64,000 nt of DNA from Pseudodesulfovibrio pelocollis (lineage in GTDB: Bacteria; Desulfobacterota; Desulfovibrionia; Desulfovibrionales; Desulfovibrionaceae): positions 1-64,000 of the forward strand of contig NZ_JASTWE010000007.1 of the NCBI RefSeq assembly GCF_030282845.1, read 5' to 3'. A program made the translations under genes and the position numbers. Shown here one piece after another: positions 43,891-52,685 of this stretch. The notes beneath the pieces are model-generated. The model was given only the letters and a program-made list of their open reading frames with translations, was not told the DNA's origin and did no database searches. How positions within the stretch are numbered: position 1 is the first letter of the stretch; every line of letters begins with the position of its first letter.

Positions 43891-44734
43891 GTCCCCCCCC
43901 CACAGTGGCAAGACGCGAAATATTTCCCCAAAAACGAAAGGGCTCCCAATCCAGGTAGGGATACACCCCAAGGTTAAGCCTAATATCGACGCCGCGTTCT
44001 TCAAGGTACTCCCTGACCAACCTCCACAACTCCACCTTGCGCCCGGAACACACATTCACAGTGCCTGAAAATTTTTCATCGCAGACCAAGTCCACCAAAT
44101 ATGCAGCCACGATTTCCACTGGCAAGTAGTCACGAATCTGCTCCCCACCGGACATGTCGAAACTCTCATCCTCGTTCTCAATGGCCTGTTGCAATTGCGC
44201 GAATAGCGATTTGGGATTTTGCCCTGGTCCGTACATATAGAAAAGACGCGCCCAACATAGGGTTGTGTCACGCTTTTTGACATACGCCTCCAGATCAATA
44301 CGCAACCTGTTTTTTGCCTCAGCATACGGATTCTTCGGCTGTGGCTCTAAGGTTTCCGCCAATTCTCCCTCTACCATCCCGTACTCTAAGCAGGTGCCCG
44401 CCACAACGAGCCGTCGCAACCCATAGTCTATCAGCCTAAAAAGCAGCCGACGACTCAGCGGTAAACTTTGGGCAAGATGCGATTCGTCCATATAGCTAGA
44501 CAAGTTGGGCCAAGCGAGGTGGATGCAATGAGTCGGTTTATGAATCCGCTCCCAAAGGTCATTCGGCAATCGATCCATGTCAAAATGCACTCGCTCCACG
44601 TCGCCATCCCACTCTGCGGTGTCAAGCTTGTCCCTGTCTCGTCCCGCAGCCACCACAGAAATGCCCCGCTCCAGAAGTGAGCTGACAACATGTCGCCCGA
44701 TGAATCCTGTTGCCCCTGTCACGAAGACCCTCAT
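43883..44734 (-). CDS. NAD-dependent epimerase/dehydratase-family sugar reductase
   Basis: 283 residues, extended SDR. GATGFIGRHVVSSLL (about 7-21) binds NAD(P); GTCLEYG and YAEAKNRL carry the catalytic Tyr-x3-Lys; RLFYMYGPGQ follows. With the CDP-hexose genes it may reduce the 4-keto group of the C-methylated sugar to complete the nucleotide sugar; this is inference. Its last codons run through the G9 tract and overlap the next gene by 8 bases, so tract length also alters its C-terminus. Confidence 0.85.
   Translation of the reverse strand: MRVFVTGATGFIGRHVVSSLLERGISVVAAGRDRDKLDTAEWDGDVERVHFDMDRLPNDLWERIHKPTHCIHLAWPNLSSYMDESHLAQSLPLSRRLLFRLIDYGLRRLVVAGTCLEYGMVEGELAETLEPQPKNPYAEAKNRLRIDLEAYVKKRDTTLCWARLFYMYGPGQNPKSLFAQLQQAIENEDESFDMSGGEQIRDYLPVEIVAAYLVDLVCDEKFSGTVNVCSGRKVELWRLVREYLEERGVDIRLNLGVYPYLDWEPFRFWGNISRLATVGGGHG
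43893..43901 (-). repeat. G9 tract at gene junction
   Basis: Nine G on the sense strand at the 3' end of the SDR gene, two bases before the ATG of the next gene. The context ACTGTGGGGGGG is shared with the G7 junction. Confidence 0.95.
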
Positions 44735-44742
44735 AACCAGCC

Positions 44743-45654
44743 CTATAGACTATATAATTTGAAAATTGTGCGCTTCAATTTACCCAACTCTCCCCGTGCC
44801 GACATGTACAGCAGGGGCAGAAAAAAAGGTATGGCTCCAATGCGTCGCTGCCAAGTAACCTCCGGGATCCGCATAAGAGTTTTAAGCAAAGACATAGTCA
44901 ACACTTGATACGATTGACTCATTTTTCGCTTTGTATATGGATCGTCCGGCTCCCTCTCGTGAAACGAGGTGGGTTGGACAACCTTGTAAAACAGGCATTC
45001 ATCCACGTAGCGTAGCCCGGACGCGATGGCGGCAATGGCCGGAACCACTCTGTCTCCGCAATAAAAAATATCGGAGTTGGCCTTGAAAATGGACTTGAGC
45101 AAAGCGCGGCGGAAAAGTCCGCAAATAAAGAGATTAAGTTTCAGCGAAAGGACTTCCTGATGGATGGTAACAAGCCCTTTGGCCTGTTCCGCATAGGACA
45201 TGGTATTAGGATCGTATGGCTCTTGATACCTTATCACGTCGTGAACCGTGCCGTCGGGACGCAACCGTTCGGTGGCGCTCATGACCAATCCGCACTCAGG
45301 GTAGGCCTCCAACTCCCCTACAAGACGCCCCATGGCAGAAGAGGCCCATCTGTCGTCGGCTGCGTGCCAGATGAAGAACTCGCCCCGCGACATCTCGAAC
45401 ACGGCCATGAAATTAGCCACTATCCCAATATTGTCGGCCTGACGCACCAAAGTAATGTTGTTATGACGCTCGGCATAATCAGAAACAATGTCAAAAGTGT
45501 TGTCTGTCGAGGCATTATCCGAGATCAACACCTCGATTTTCGGATAGTGCTGTGCAAGAATCGAATCCAACGTCGAGGCAATGGAGACAGCGCCGTTGTA
45601 GACAGGGACTCCTATACTGACCAGCCCCGGTATGCCCTTTTGCCGTTCGATCAT
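44743..45654 (-). CDS. GT2-family glycosyltransferase
   Basis: 303 residues, GT-A fold. IGVPVYNGAVSIASTLDSIL (about 14-33), ISDNASTDNT and the DXD-like ADDRWA motif are intact. A hydrophobic C-terminal stretch (IPFFLPLLYMS) suggests membrane association. It probably extends the lipid-linked glycan. Its start overlaps the aldolase-family gene's stop by four bases. Confidence 0.88.
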   Translation of the reverse strand: MIERQKGIPGLVSIGVPVYNGAVSIASTLDSILAQHYPKIEVLISDNASTDNTFDIVSDYAERHNNITLVRQADNIGIVANFMAVFEMSRGEFFIWHAADDRWASSAMGRLVGELEAYPECGLVMSATERLRPDGTVHDVIRYQEPYDPNTMSYAEQAKGLVTIHQEVLSLKLNLFICGLFRRALLKSIFKANSDIFYCGDRVVPAIAAIASGLRYVDECLFYKVVQPTSFHEREPDDPYTKRKMSQSYQVLTMSLLKTLMRIPEVTWQRRIGAIPFFLPLLYMSARGELGKLKRTIFKLYSL

Positions 45655-46610
45655 CTTGTATCACCACCTAGAGCCGAAGGCTCGCCCGGCCACTCCCAAA
45701 CATCACCCTCAACCAACCCAAGCTCTCGCAATCCCACACGAATTGCTTCACGTTCCTCGCTTGTGCTCTCACGGTAGTAGGAACTCACACGAGGATCGCA
45801 CAGGCCACGCAGGGACATGACATACTTTTCATCCGCAGCCTGGATGAAGTTGTCCCTCTTGGTGCAGGAGGCAAAGACAGACAGGAACTTGTTAAGCTTG
45901 CGCTGAGCCTTCAGTGCCTCGTCCATATCGCCGGATTGAAACAGATCGTAAATCTGGATCATAGGTTCTGGCAACGCGCTCCCAAGGCTTGAGGTGTGTG
46001 CCTTGGAGCCCATGACCAAGGAGGCGAGATGCTGGCTGGCCACAGCGGTGACAACCTGGAATCCCGGCTCGGCCATGGCACACACCTTGCCCGCAAGCAC
46101 GGCATTGGCGTTGCTGTACTTTATGCCCGCGATGTTGGGGTGCTTTTTGAGTTCGACAAGCAGGCCAATGTCGAGCTGTGCGCTCCAGTTCCCGCTGGTG
46201 TACATCCAGAGCGGTTTGGACGCCGCATCGGCCAGCGTCTCATAGAACCACTTGAGTCGGTCCTGGCTGAGAAGTGGGTGATACGGCATGACGTGATAGC
46301 CATCCACTTCCATGTCCGCAGTCTGCTCCATAAAACTCAGGGACTCATCCAATGCGTAGAAGCCTGCGCCGAGAATTAACGGCTTGCGTCCCGCATTGAC
46401 CCGGCTGACGACCCGAGCCACTTCCAGGCGCTTATCAAAAGTGAGATTCATGTCCTCACTGCCTGTGCCAAGCACCCACATGCCACCTATGGGCTTGGAA
46501 ACCACGAACTCCACAATCCGCTCGAGGGCGGGGACATCAATGCTTTCATCTTCGGCAAACGGGGTCAGCACCACAGGCACCACACCGTTGATCGCACGCG
46601 TCACAATCAT
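45651..46610 (-). CDS. DapA/NanA-family pyruvate-dependent lyase or synthase
   Basis: 319 residues, TIM barrel. The Schiff-base Lys is K164 in IAGIKYSNAN and the catalytic Tyr is Y137 in PLWMYTSG; the N-terminal LGTGSEDMNLT corresponds to the usual GTTGE region but is altered, so the substrate is unlikely to be aspartate semialdehyde. Members include dihydrodipicolinate synthase, sialic acid lyase and keto-deoxy-gluconate aldolase. Between NeuA-like and GT2 genes it could make or break a 2-keto-3-deoxy sugar acid. It abuts the NeuA gene directly (start 46610, NeuA stop 46611). Confidence 0.82.
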   Translation of the reverse strand: MIVTRAINGVVPVVLTPFAEDESIDVPALERIVEFVVSKPIGGMWVLGTGSEDMNLTFDKRLEVARVVSRVNAGRKPLILGAGFYALDESLSFMEQTADMEVDGYHVMPYHPLLSQDRLKWFYETLADAASKPLWMYTSGNWSAQLDIGLLVELKKHPNIAGIKYSNANAVLAGKVCAMAEPGFQVVTAVASQHLASLVMGSKAHTSSLGSALPEPMIQIYDLFQSGDMDEALKAQRKLNKFLSVFASCTKRDNFIQAADEKYVMSLRGLCDPRVSSYYRESTSEEREAIRVGLRELGLVEGDVWEWPGEPSALGGDTR

Positions 46611-47321
46611 TTATTTCACCGTAAAGCCGTTCTTTTTCAAATGTTTGACATAGGCTTCGGCCACCATGAAGTCCTCGGCCGTATCCACGTCCACGGAATG
46701 GAGCTGGTCCATGACCAGCGGAATCTGGCGGTCGGACACATGCTTGCGGGCGAATACGAAATAGTTACGCTTCATCCCGTACAATGCGGCGTTGTAAACA
46801 TAAAAAGGTTCGCGCTCCCCGGCCTCGCTGCAATAGGTGACAAGCTCGCCGCCCCGGATTGCCTTGAGAATGGGGTCGCGCTTCTTGAACGGCCCTTTGA
46901 CCGAAGCAATCGTATCCAGCTCCGATGCGGCGAGCAATCGGACGGCCTCATCCAGGTGGTTCGGATCACGCACTGGAGACGTGGGCTGCATGAGAAGGAT
47001 GATGTCGTATTGCCATCCCCGTTCCTTCTCCATAAAATCCAAGGCGTGAAGCATGACATCGACATTGCGTACACTGTCTCCTGCAATTTCAGCGGGCCGG
47101 AGGAAGGGGGTTGGCGCACCGTATTCCTTTGCGACTTTCTGAATCTCCTTGTCTTCGGTGCTCACGAGGTAATCGGTGATCATGGCAGCCTGCTGGGCGG
47201 CGTGGATGGTGTAGGCCAGCATGGGATGCCCGGCCAGCATGCGAATATTCTTGCGGGGAAGGCGCTTGGACCCACCACGAGCAGGGATGACAGCCAATAC
47301 GCGGGGGTTGGAGTTATTCAT
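46611..47321 (-). CDS. neuA: Acylneuraminate cytidylyltransferase family (CMP-sugar synthase)
   Basis: 236 residues. AVIPARGGSKRLPRKNIRMLAGHPM (about 10-34) is the CTP-binding signature; LMQPTSPVRDPNHLDEAV and the VDVDTAEDF motif near the end are conserved. It activates a keto-sugar acid with CTP to a CMP-sugar. Adjacent transketolase and NeuB indicate that their product is the substrate. Whether this is sialic, legionaminic, pseudaminic or another acid cannot be read from sequence. Confidence 0.88.
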   Translation of the reverse strand: MNNSNPRVLAVIPARGGSKRLPRKNIRMLAGHPMLAYTIHAAQQAAMITDYLVSTEDKEIQKVAKEYGAPTPFLRPAEIAGDSVRNVDVMLHALDFMEKERGWQYDIILLMQPTSPVRDPNHLDEAVRLLAASELDTIASVKGPFKKRDPILKAIRGGELVTYCSEAGEREPFYVYNAALYGMKRNYFVFARKHVSDRQIPLVMDQLHSVDVDTAEDFMVAEAYVKHLKKNGFTVK

Positions 47322-47322
47322 A

Positions 47323-49230
47323 TCAAGCCCCTTTGACGAACTTTTTCACGGCCTGGGCAATGGATGCACCATCCAAGCGGTGATGCTCCAGAACTTCCTG
47401 CGGCTGGCCGCAAGCAGGAATCTCGTTCACACCCAAGAGATGAACCCCTTTTTCCAAGCTCATGCCCGACTGCATCAAGCTGGCGGCTATGCGCATGCCC
47501 TGGCCTCCGTCAACATAGTGATCGTCAATGGTCACGACGCACGCTGCGTCTTCCACCTGCTCCTTGAGCCATTGGCCGTCAATGGCGTTGAGCCACGGCA
47601 TATTCAGAACCTTGGCGGAGATGCCGGCTTCGGCCAGCAGTTCTGCGGCCTTGCACGCCTGAGCAAGCATGATTGGGCCGTAGGCGGTCAGGACAACGCC
47701 TGTGCCGAAAACCAGTTCGCATCCCCGCCCACGAGTGAACACATACGTTTCAGGCAAGGCGTACGGAACGGAAGACGGCATGGACGCCATACGCAGATAG
47801 GTGCTGCCCACTGCTTCTCTGGCCGCATGATTCAAGGCCATTGGAACCTCGGCTTCGCAGGAGGGCGCCACCAGGTCAAGCCCCGGAACACCCGAAAGCG
47901 CGGCAATATCCCGAACACCTTGGTGGGAATGCCCTGGAGCAGCAGGGATGAGGCCGGCAAGCCAGCCTGTATAAATGACTCGACTCTTCTCGGTCGCGTT
48001 ATTGTAAATATTCTCGTTTGGCCTGGTCGTCAGGAAGCAAGAAAAGGAGTGCACCACAGGCAACAGTCCCTTGAGCGCCATGGCACCAGCTCGCGACACC
48101 ATGTCCTGCTCGGCGATTCCGCACTCGAAAAATCGCTCGGGAAACCTGTTGGCAAATGTTCCTAGTCCGCAATCGTATTTCAGGTCGGCGTCCAGGACGA
48201 CCAGCTCTTCGATTTCGCCGCCGAGTTCGGCCAAGGCCTTCTCGTAGGCAGGGATGAGGCGCTGGATGTTTACGGGCGACACAACCGGCTTCTTGCCCGG
48301 TCCGGTGAGAAACTGCGGGGCCTCTGCTCCGGCTTCGGCAAACAGGGCTTCCACCCGTTCGCGCAATTCTCGGACGGCATGGTCGTAATCCTCCGGGGAC
48401 AGTGCGCCACTATGATAGGCATATGGGGTGTCTTCCGAAGGAGCCACCTTGTGCACGAACTTCTCAACGCCGTTACCCTTGCGGGTCTCCGCGATGATGA
48501 CCTGGGGCACTTCGCGCTCTTCGGCCACGACGGCGAACACGGACTCAAGGGCGGTGAGATCATGGCCATCCACGGACTCCACGCGCCAGCCGCATGCGCG
48601 AAAACGGTCCTCGATGTTGCCTTGCGGCGAAGTCAGGTCAACCCAGGTGTCGGACTGGATACGATTGCGATCTACAATAGCGGTTATTTCCCACATTCCA
48701 TAATGCACGGCGGATGCGAGCGATTCCCATATCTGACCTTCCTGTAGCTCGCCATCGCCGAGCATGACGAAAACCCGCCGCCCGGTATGCCCTTGCAGGC
48801 GGTCAGCATGCACCATCCCTTTTGCCTTGGAAATGCCCATGCCCAACGAGCCGGTATTCGCGACAATGCCAGGAGTTCCCACATCGGGATGCCCCGGGAG
48901 AAGATCAAGACGACGCAAACCATGAATCAGATCGAAAGAAAGGAGGCCGCAGGCCATAAGCACCGAGTAAAGGCCCGGACAATCATGTCCCTTTGATGAG
49001 AAATACACATGCTCATTCCCATCGCCCAGGCTCAACTCATGCAGATATATCCACGTCGCCATATCAAGGCTGCTGAAGCTGGAGCCGATGTGCCCGCTCC
49101 CAGCGGTCTGGATCATGTAAAGAGTGTTTATGCGGCACATGTCGGCAAACAGTCGAGCCCGCCATGCACGTTGGCAGTCCATCTGCCGCACTCGGTCAAA
49201 GTCCTTCTTGGGAATGTATACAGGCTTCAT
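47323..49230 (-). CDS. Transketolase, full length, in a glycan operon
   Basis: 635 residues. The N-terminal thiamine-diphosphate half has GDGELQEGQIWESLASA (from about 158) ending in IVDRN, preceded by TAGSGHIGSS and KGHDCPGLYS. The pyrimidine-binding and C-terminal halves have FECGIAEQDMVSRAGAMAL and the DDHYVDGGQG region. It transfers two-carbon ketol units between sugar phosphates or sugars. Start overlaps the NeuB stop by 4 bases, so it is translationally coupled and unlikely to be the housekeeping enzyme. It may form the unusual aldose used by NeuB, or a branched ketose. Confidence 0.9.
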   Translation of the reverse strand: MKPVYIPKKDFDRVRQMDCQRAWRARLFADMCRINTLYMIQTAGSGHIGSSFSSLDMATWIYLHELSLGDGNEHVYFSSKGHDCPGLYSVLMACGLLSFDLIHGLRRLDLLPGHPDVGTPGIVANTGSLGMGISKAKGMVHADRLQGHTGRRVFVMLGDGELQEGQIWESLASAVHYGMWEITAIVDRNRIQSDTWVDLTSPQGNIEDRFRACGWRVESVDGHDLTALESVFAVVAEEREVPQVIIAETRKGNGVEKFVHKVAPSEDTPYAYHSGALSPEDYDHAVRELRERVEALFAEAGAEAPQFLTGPGKKPVVSPVNIQRLIPAYEKALAELGGEIEELVVLDADLKYDCGLGTFANRFPERFFECGIAEQDMVSRAGAMALKGLLPVVHSFSCFLTTRPNENIYNNATEKSRVIYTGWLAGLIPAAPGHSHQGVRDIAALSGVPGLDLVAPSCEAEVPMALNHAAREAVGSTYLRMASMPSSVPYALPETYVFTRGRGCELVFGTGVVLTAYGPIMLAQACKAAELLAEAGISAKVLNMPWLNAIDGQWLKEQVEDAACVVTIDDHYVDGGQGMRIAASLMQSGMSLEKGVHLLGVNEIPACGQPQEVLEHHRLDGASIAQAVKKFVKGA

Positions 49231-50306
49231 TCCGTCTCCCCTAGGGACTGTGCGTCTTTCAGAATCTCATGGGAAATCAACTGATCTTCGACCAAATCCG
49301 CAGTCAGGATTTTTCCGATGAGTCCGGCGGCCTCATACGGAGGCAGCCCGTTTCCCGGGCACTTGAACGCGATGTCTGCCTGGGTGAGCGCCTCCCCGGC
49401 AGCCAGGTCCCGGGCAGCTACGATGGACTTGGACATCTTGTAGATGGGAGATTCTTCGGAACGAGTCGGGATCTTCACGCCATCGCCCAGCGCCAACTTG
49501 ATCCTGCGCAGGTACTTCACGGCTTGGGAAAGACCGCGCGGTGTCAAGGAGAAGGAATGGTCCGTCCCCTTCCAAGCTCGGTTGAGGGTGAAGTGTTTTT
49601 CCACGATGCGCGCGCCGAGCATGTAGGCAGCCAGGCACATGGCGGTGCCGTTTTCGTGATCAGATAACCCTATGACCGTGTTGGGAAAATGCTCCCGGTA
49701 GGTCGTTATAACCTCCAAGTTCATTTCAGAGTAATTGAGCACGGGGTAAGCCGCCGTGCACTGAAGCAGGGAGATCTGGTCGTGATGGGCGGCAACTGTT
49801 TTATAGGCGCGGATCACGTCTTTCATGGTCCCACCACCGGTGGACACGAGCACAGGCTTGCCGGTCTTGGCTATCTTTTCGAGAAGAACGGTATTCCGAA
49901 GGTCGCCGGAGGCTACCTTGTAAAAGGGAATATCAAGCTCCTCCAGCACGTCCACGCTGTTCAGGTCAAACGCGGTTGAAAACATCGTGATCCCGATCTC
50001 GTTGCAGTACGCTTGGACCTCGGCCAGCTCCGGGATCCCGAGTTCCAGGAACTCCCTGTGCTCACCATATGTGGCGCCGTAACTGTTCTCATTGGCGTAG
50101 GGAGCTTCAAAAGCTTGACGCGTCAGGAAGCTTTTGTTGTCTCGTTTTTGGAATTTAACTGCACTCGCGCCACAATTTTTGGCTTCGAGAACCATCTGCT
50201 TGGCGATTTCAACATCGCCCTGATGGTTGTTACCGATTTCGGCGATGACATAGCAGTCGCTTTCGTCGTTTACCAGTGTTCCATTAAGATACAATTCTCT
50301 ACTCAT
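49227..50306 (-). CDS. neuB: NeuB-family sugar acid synthase (second copy)
   Basis: 359 residues. The TIM barrel is marked by VIAEIGNNHQGD (about 20-31), KFQKRD, YGEHREFLELG, STGGGTMKDV, QCTAAYP, GLSDHENG and EKHFTLNRAWKGTDHSFS; a SAF domain follows from about 285. It condenses phosphoenolpyruvate with an aldose. Sequence resembles the first NeuB at 1.7 kb but with many differences in substrate-side loops. The tight coupling to a transketolase is unusual for this family. Confidence 0.9.
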   Translation of the reverse strand: MSRELYLNGTLVNDESDCYVIAEIGNNHQGDVEIAKQMVLEAKNCGASAVKFQKRDNKSFLTRQAFEAPYANENSYGATYGEHREFLELGIPELAEVQAYCNEIGITMFSTAFDLNSVDVLEELDIPFYKVASGDLRNTVLLEKIAKTGKPVLVSTGGGTMKDVIRAYKTVAAHHDQISLLQCTAAYPVLNYSEMNLEVITTYREHFPNTVIGLSDHENGTAMCLAAYMLGARIVEKHFTLNRAWKGTDHSFSLTPRGLSQAVKYLRRIKLALGDGVKIPTRSEESPIYKMSKSIVAARDLAAGEALTQADIAFKCPGNGLPPYEAAGLIGKILTADLVEDQLISHEILKDAQSLGETE

Positions 50307-50325
50307 GCGCTCATTCCTTTGAATG

Positions 50326-51795
50326 TTATATTAATTCTGGAAGAGTTGCCGTGTAAACAGATTTCAAAGTCGAATATATATCCAGAGCCTCGGTTCCCGG
50401 TTCACGCGTCCCGTTTCCAGAAAGTTTCAGACCACCGAAGGGCATGTGCGGTTCGCTGCCATAGGTCCCTGCGTTGATCGTCACCACGCCAGTCCGTGCG
50501 CGCCGGGTAAATTCTGATGAGCGGTGGACGCTTTGCGTATGAATAGAGGCTGTCAGCCCGTAGGGTGAATCATTGACGAGCTTGATTGCCTCCTCAATAT
50601 CCCGAGCCTTGTACAAGGCTGTAATGGGTCCGAAAACCTCGGTTGTGGACAACTCGTCGTCAGGGGCCACGCCCTCAAGTATCGTCGGAGCCATATAGCT
50701 GCCCTTCGCATGCCCCGGACCATCCAAGGGTCGGCCACCGGCCAAAAGGATGGCGCCTCTCTCAACGGCTCTGTTCACTGCGGCCGCCATATTGTCGAGT
50801 TGCCGTTTGTTGATGACCGGACCCAGGTCATCGTCATTGGTCGGCCCAACAGACAGTCTCTTTGCGGCCGCAACAAACCTGTCACGAAACTCATCGTACA
50901 CGGAATCGAAGACAATGATGCGCGACGCCGCTGCGCATCGTTGGCCTGCGTTGGAAAAAGCCGAAAGAACTGCCCATTTGATGGCGTTGTCCATATCGGC
51001 GTCGTCGCAAACAACAAGGGCGTTCTTGCCCCCAAGCTCCAACGAAACCCGCCCAAGCCTGCGGGCCATGATTGCGGCGATCTGCTTCCCCACGACGGTT
51101 GAGCCCGTAAAACTCAATACGTCCACATCATGGTTTTCCACCAAAGGAACCCCAGCCTCTGTGCCGTATCCCTGAATTATATTGAGAACACCATCGGGGA
51201 ATCCAACCTCTTTAGCAATTTTCCCGACGATCCAAGCGGTTGTGGGAGAATCCTCAGGTGCCTTCAATATGACCGTATTCCCACAAACCATAGCTGGAAA
51301 AATCTTCCAAGCCACATTGGCGATGGGTGTATTGGCAGAGACAATGAGCCCGGCGACCCCTATGGGCTCCCGCACCGTCATCGCGGTTTTATTGTCAACA
51401 CCGCTTGTCGTGGTACGCCCATACATCCGCTGTCCTTCGCCAGCGTAAAACAACCCGAGGGCAATGGCCCCATCGGTCTCGCCCAAGGCATCGCGCGGGG
51501 CCTTGCCGGTCTCCGCTGCCACAATATCGGCGATAACCTCCCGTCGAGCCTTCATACCCAGGACAAGGTCGTAGAGCAGCTGTCCCCGGCGGACTGGATT
51601 GGTTCGGCTCCAGTGCGGCCATGCGGCTCGCGCAGCCTGCACGGCTTGATCCACATCATTTTCATTTGACCGGGCACAACGGCACAAGACCGTGCCATCA
51701 TGGGGTGACAGGTTGTCAAAAACACTCCCGTCGCCAGATGGAATGTCAAACCCATCGATCCAGTTCCCTGCCAAACTCGGAAAATTGTTAGTCAT
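50326..51795 (-). CDS. NAD(P)-dependent aldehyde dehydrogenase
   Basis: 489 residues. Catalytic Cys287 lies in NAGQRCAAAS and the general base Glu253 in LELGGKNA; the Rossmann part has FTGSTVVGKQIA. It oxidises an aldehyde to an acid and is cytoplasmic. In an operon with NeuB, transketolase and an SDR it probably oxidises a sugar-derived aldehyde, but its family is broad and the substrate is not predictable. 12 bases separate it from the SDR gene. Confidence 0.88.
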   Translation of the reverse strand: MTNNFPSLAGNWIDGFDIPSGDGSVFDNLSPHDGTVLCRCARSNENDVDQAVQAARAAWPHWSRTNPVRRGQLLYDLVLGMKARREVIADIVAAETGKAPRDALGETDGAIALGLFYAGEGQRMYGRTTTSGVDNKTAMTVREPIGVAGLIVSANTPIANVAWKIFPAMVCGNTVILKAPEDSPTTAWIVGKIAKEVGFPDGVLNIIQGYGTEAGVPLVENHDVDVLSFTGSTVVGKQIAAIMARRLGRVSLELGGKNALVVCDDADMDNAIKWAVLSAFSNAGQRCAAASRIIVFDSVYDEFRDRFVAAAKRLSVGPTNDDDLGPVINKRQLDNMAAAVNRAVERGAILLAGGRPLDGPGHAKGSYMAPTILEGVAPDDELSTTEVFGPITALYKARDIEEAIKLVNDSPYGLTASIHTQSVHRSSEFTRRARTGVVTINAGTYGSEPHMPFGGLKLSGNGTREPGTEALDIYSTLKSVYTATLPELI

Positions 51796-51807
51796 ATCAA
51801 TACATCC

Positions 51808-52626
51808 TTACCAACATGTAAACCCGCCATCAACAACAAGCTCCACTCCAGTCACATAAGATGATGCTTCGGAGGCAAGAAAGAGGAGTGGCCCTTTGAG
51901 CTCGTGTGGATATGCCATTCTGCCCATAGGAACGCGATCCGAAAATTTTTTCTTGAATGTACTGTCTTGCCCACCCAAAACACCGCCAGGTGACAAGGTG
52001 TTGACTTGAATCCCATATGGGGCCCAATGTGTCGCAAGATAATTCGAAATATTGACCAAAGCAGCTTTGGAAGCCCCATACGCTGGAGGCTTTAAAAATG
52101 AAGGGGACATATCGATATGATCATACATCCTGGAATCAGGAGAAACAGTTCCATACATGGAACCAATATTAATGATTTTGCCCCTACCACTCTCAATCAT
52201 GCTCTTCCCAAATACCTGAGCACACTGAAACGCACCCAGCGTATTTACGCCAAATACCTTTTCACAAACTTCGAAAGGAACACTGTCCATGGTATGCGAT
52301 ACCCCCAGTGCTCCTGGTGGCTGGTCTATGCCCGCGTTGTTCACCAGGATATCCGGGGGCCCAATCTGTCCTTTGCAATGCGCCAACGCATCTTCCAGTT
52401 CGGCCCTGGAACACACATCCGCCTTGAAACAAAGCAACTTGCCGGAATATTTAGATTGCAGCGTCTGCACAGGCTCAGAGACAACATCCACGTCTTGGTC
52501 GAGTCCCAACACATACGCTCCGGCCTCCAGAAGCGCCTCAGTCCAAACTCCCCCCAAACGCCCCATGACTCCAGTCACTACCGCAACTTTTCCGCTCAGA
52601 CCAAACAACGACTCAAAAACACTCAT
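51808..52626 (-). CDS. Short-chain dehydrogenase/reductase
   Basis: 272 residues, classical SDR. VVTGVMGRLGGVWTEALL replaces the usual TGxxxGIG with an altered glycine motif; NNAG, Ser156 in GSMYG, and Tyr183-x3-Lys187 in PAYGASKAAL are all present. It is the first gene of the long minus-strand glycan cluster. The IS3 element begins about 55 bases upstream of its start, so its expression may now depend on the IS or on sequence between IS and gene. Confidence 0.88.
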   Translation of the reverse strand: MSVFESLFGLSGKVAVVTGVMGRLGGVWTEALLEAGAYVLGLDQDVDVVSEPVQTLQSKYSGKLLCFKADVCSRAELEDALAHCKGQIGPPDILVNNAGIDQPPGALGVSHTMDSVPFEVCEKVFGVNTLGAFQCAQVFGKSMIESGRGKIINIGSMYGTVSPDSRMYDHIDMSPSFLKPPAYGASKAALVNISNYLATHWAPYGIQVNTLSPGGVLGGQDSTFKKKFSDRVPMGRMAYPHELKGPLLFLASEASSYVTGVELVVDGGFTCW

Positions 52627-52676
52627 TTGCTACGCTCACAAACGGTTACGACCTTCCAATAAGATCATGTCAAACA

Positions 52677-52680
52677 CATG
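52677..52680. repeat. Target-site duplication CATG (left)
   Basis: CATG directly flanks the left inverted repeat and is repeated at 53886-53889, as expected for a 4-bp duplication by an IS3-family element. Confidence 0.75.
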
Positions 52681-52685
52681 TGACC

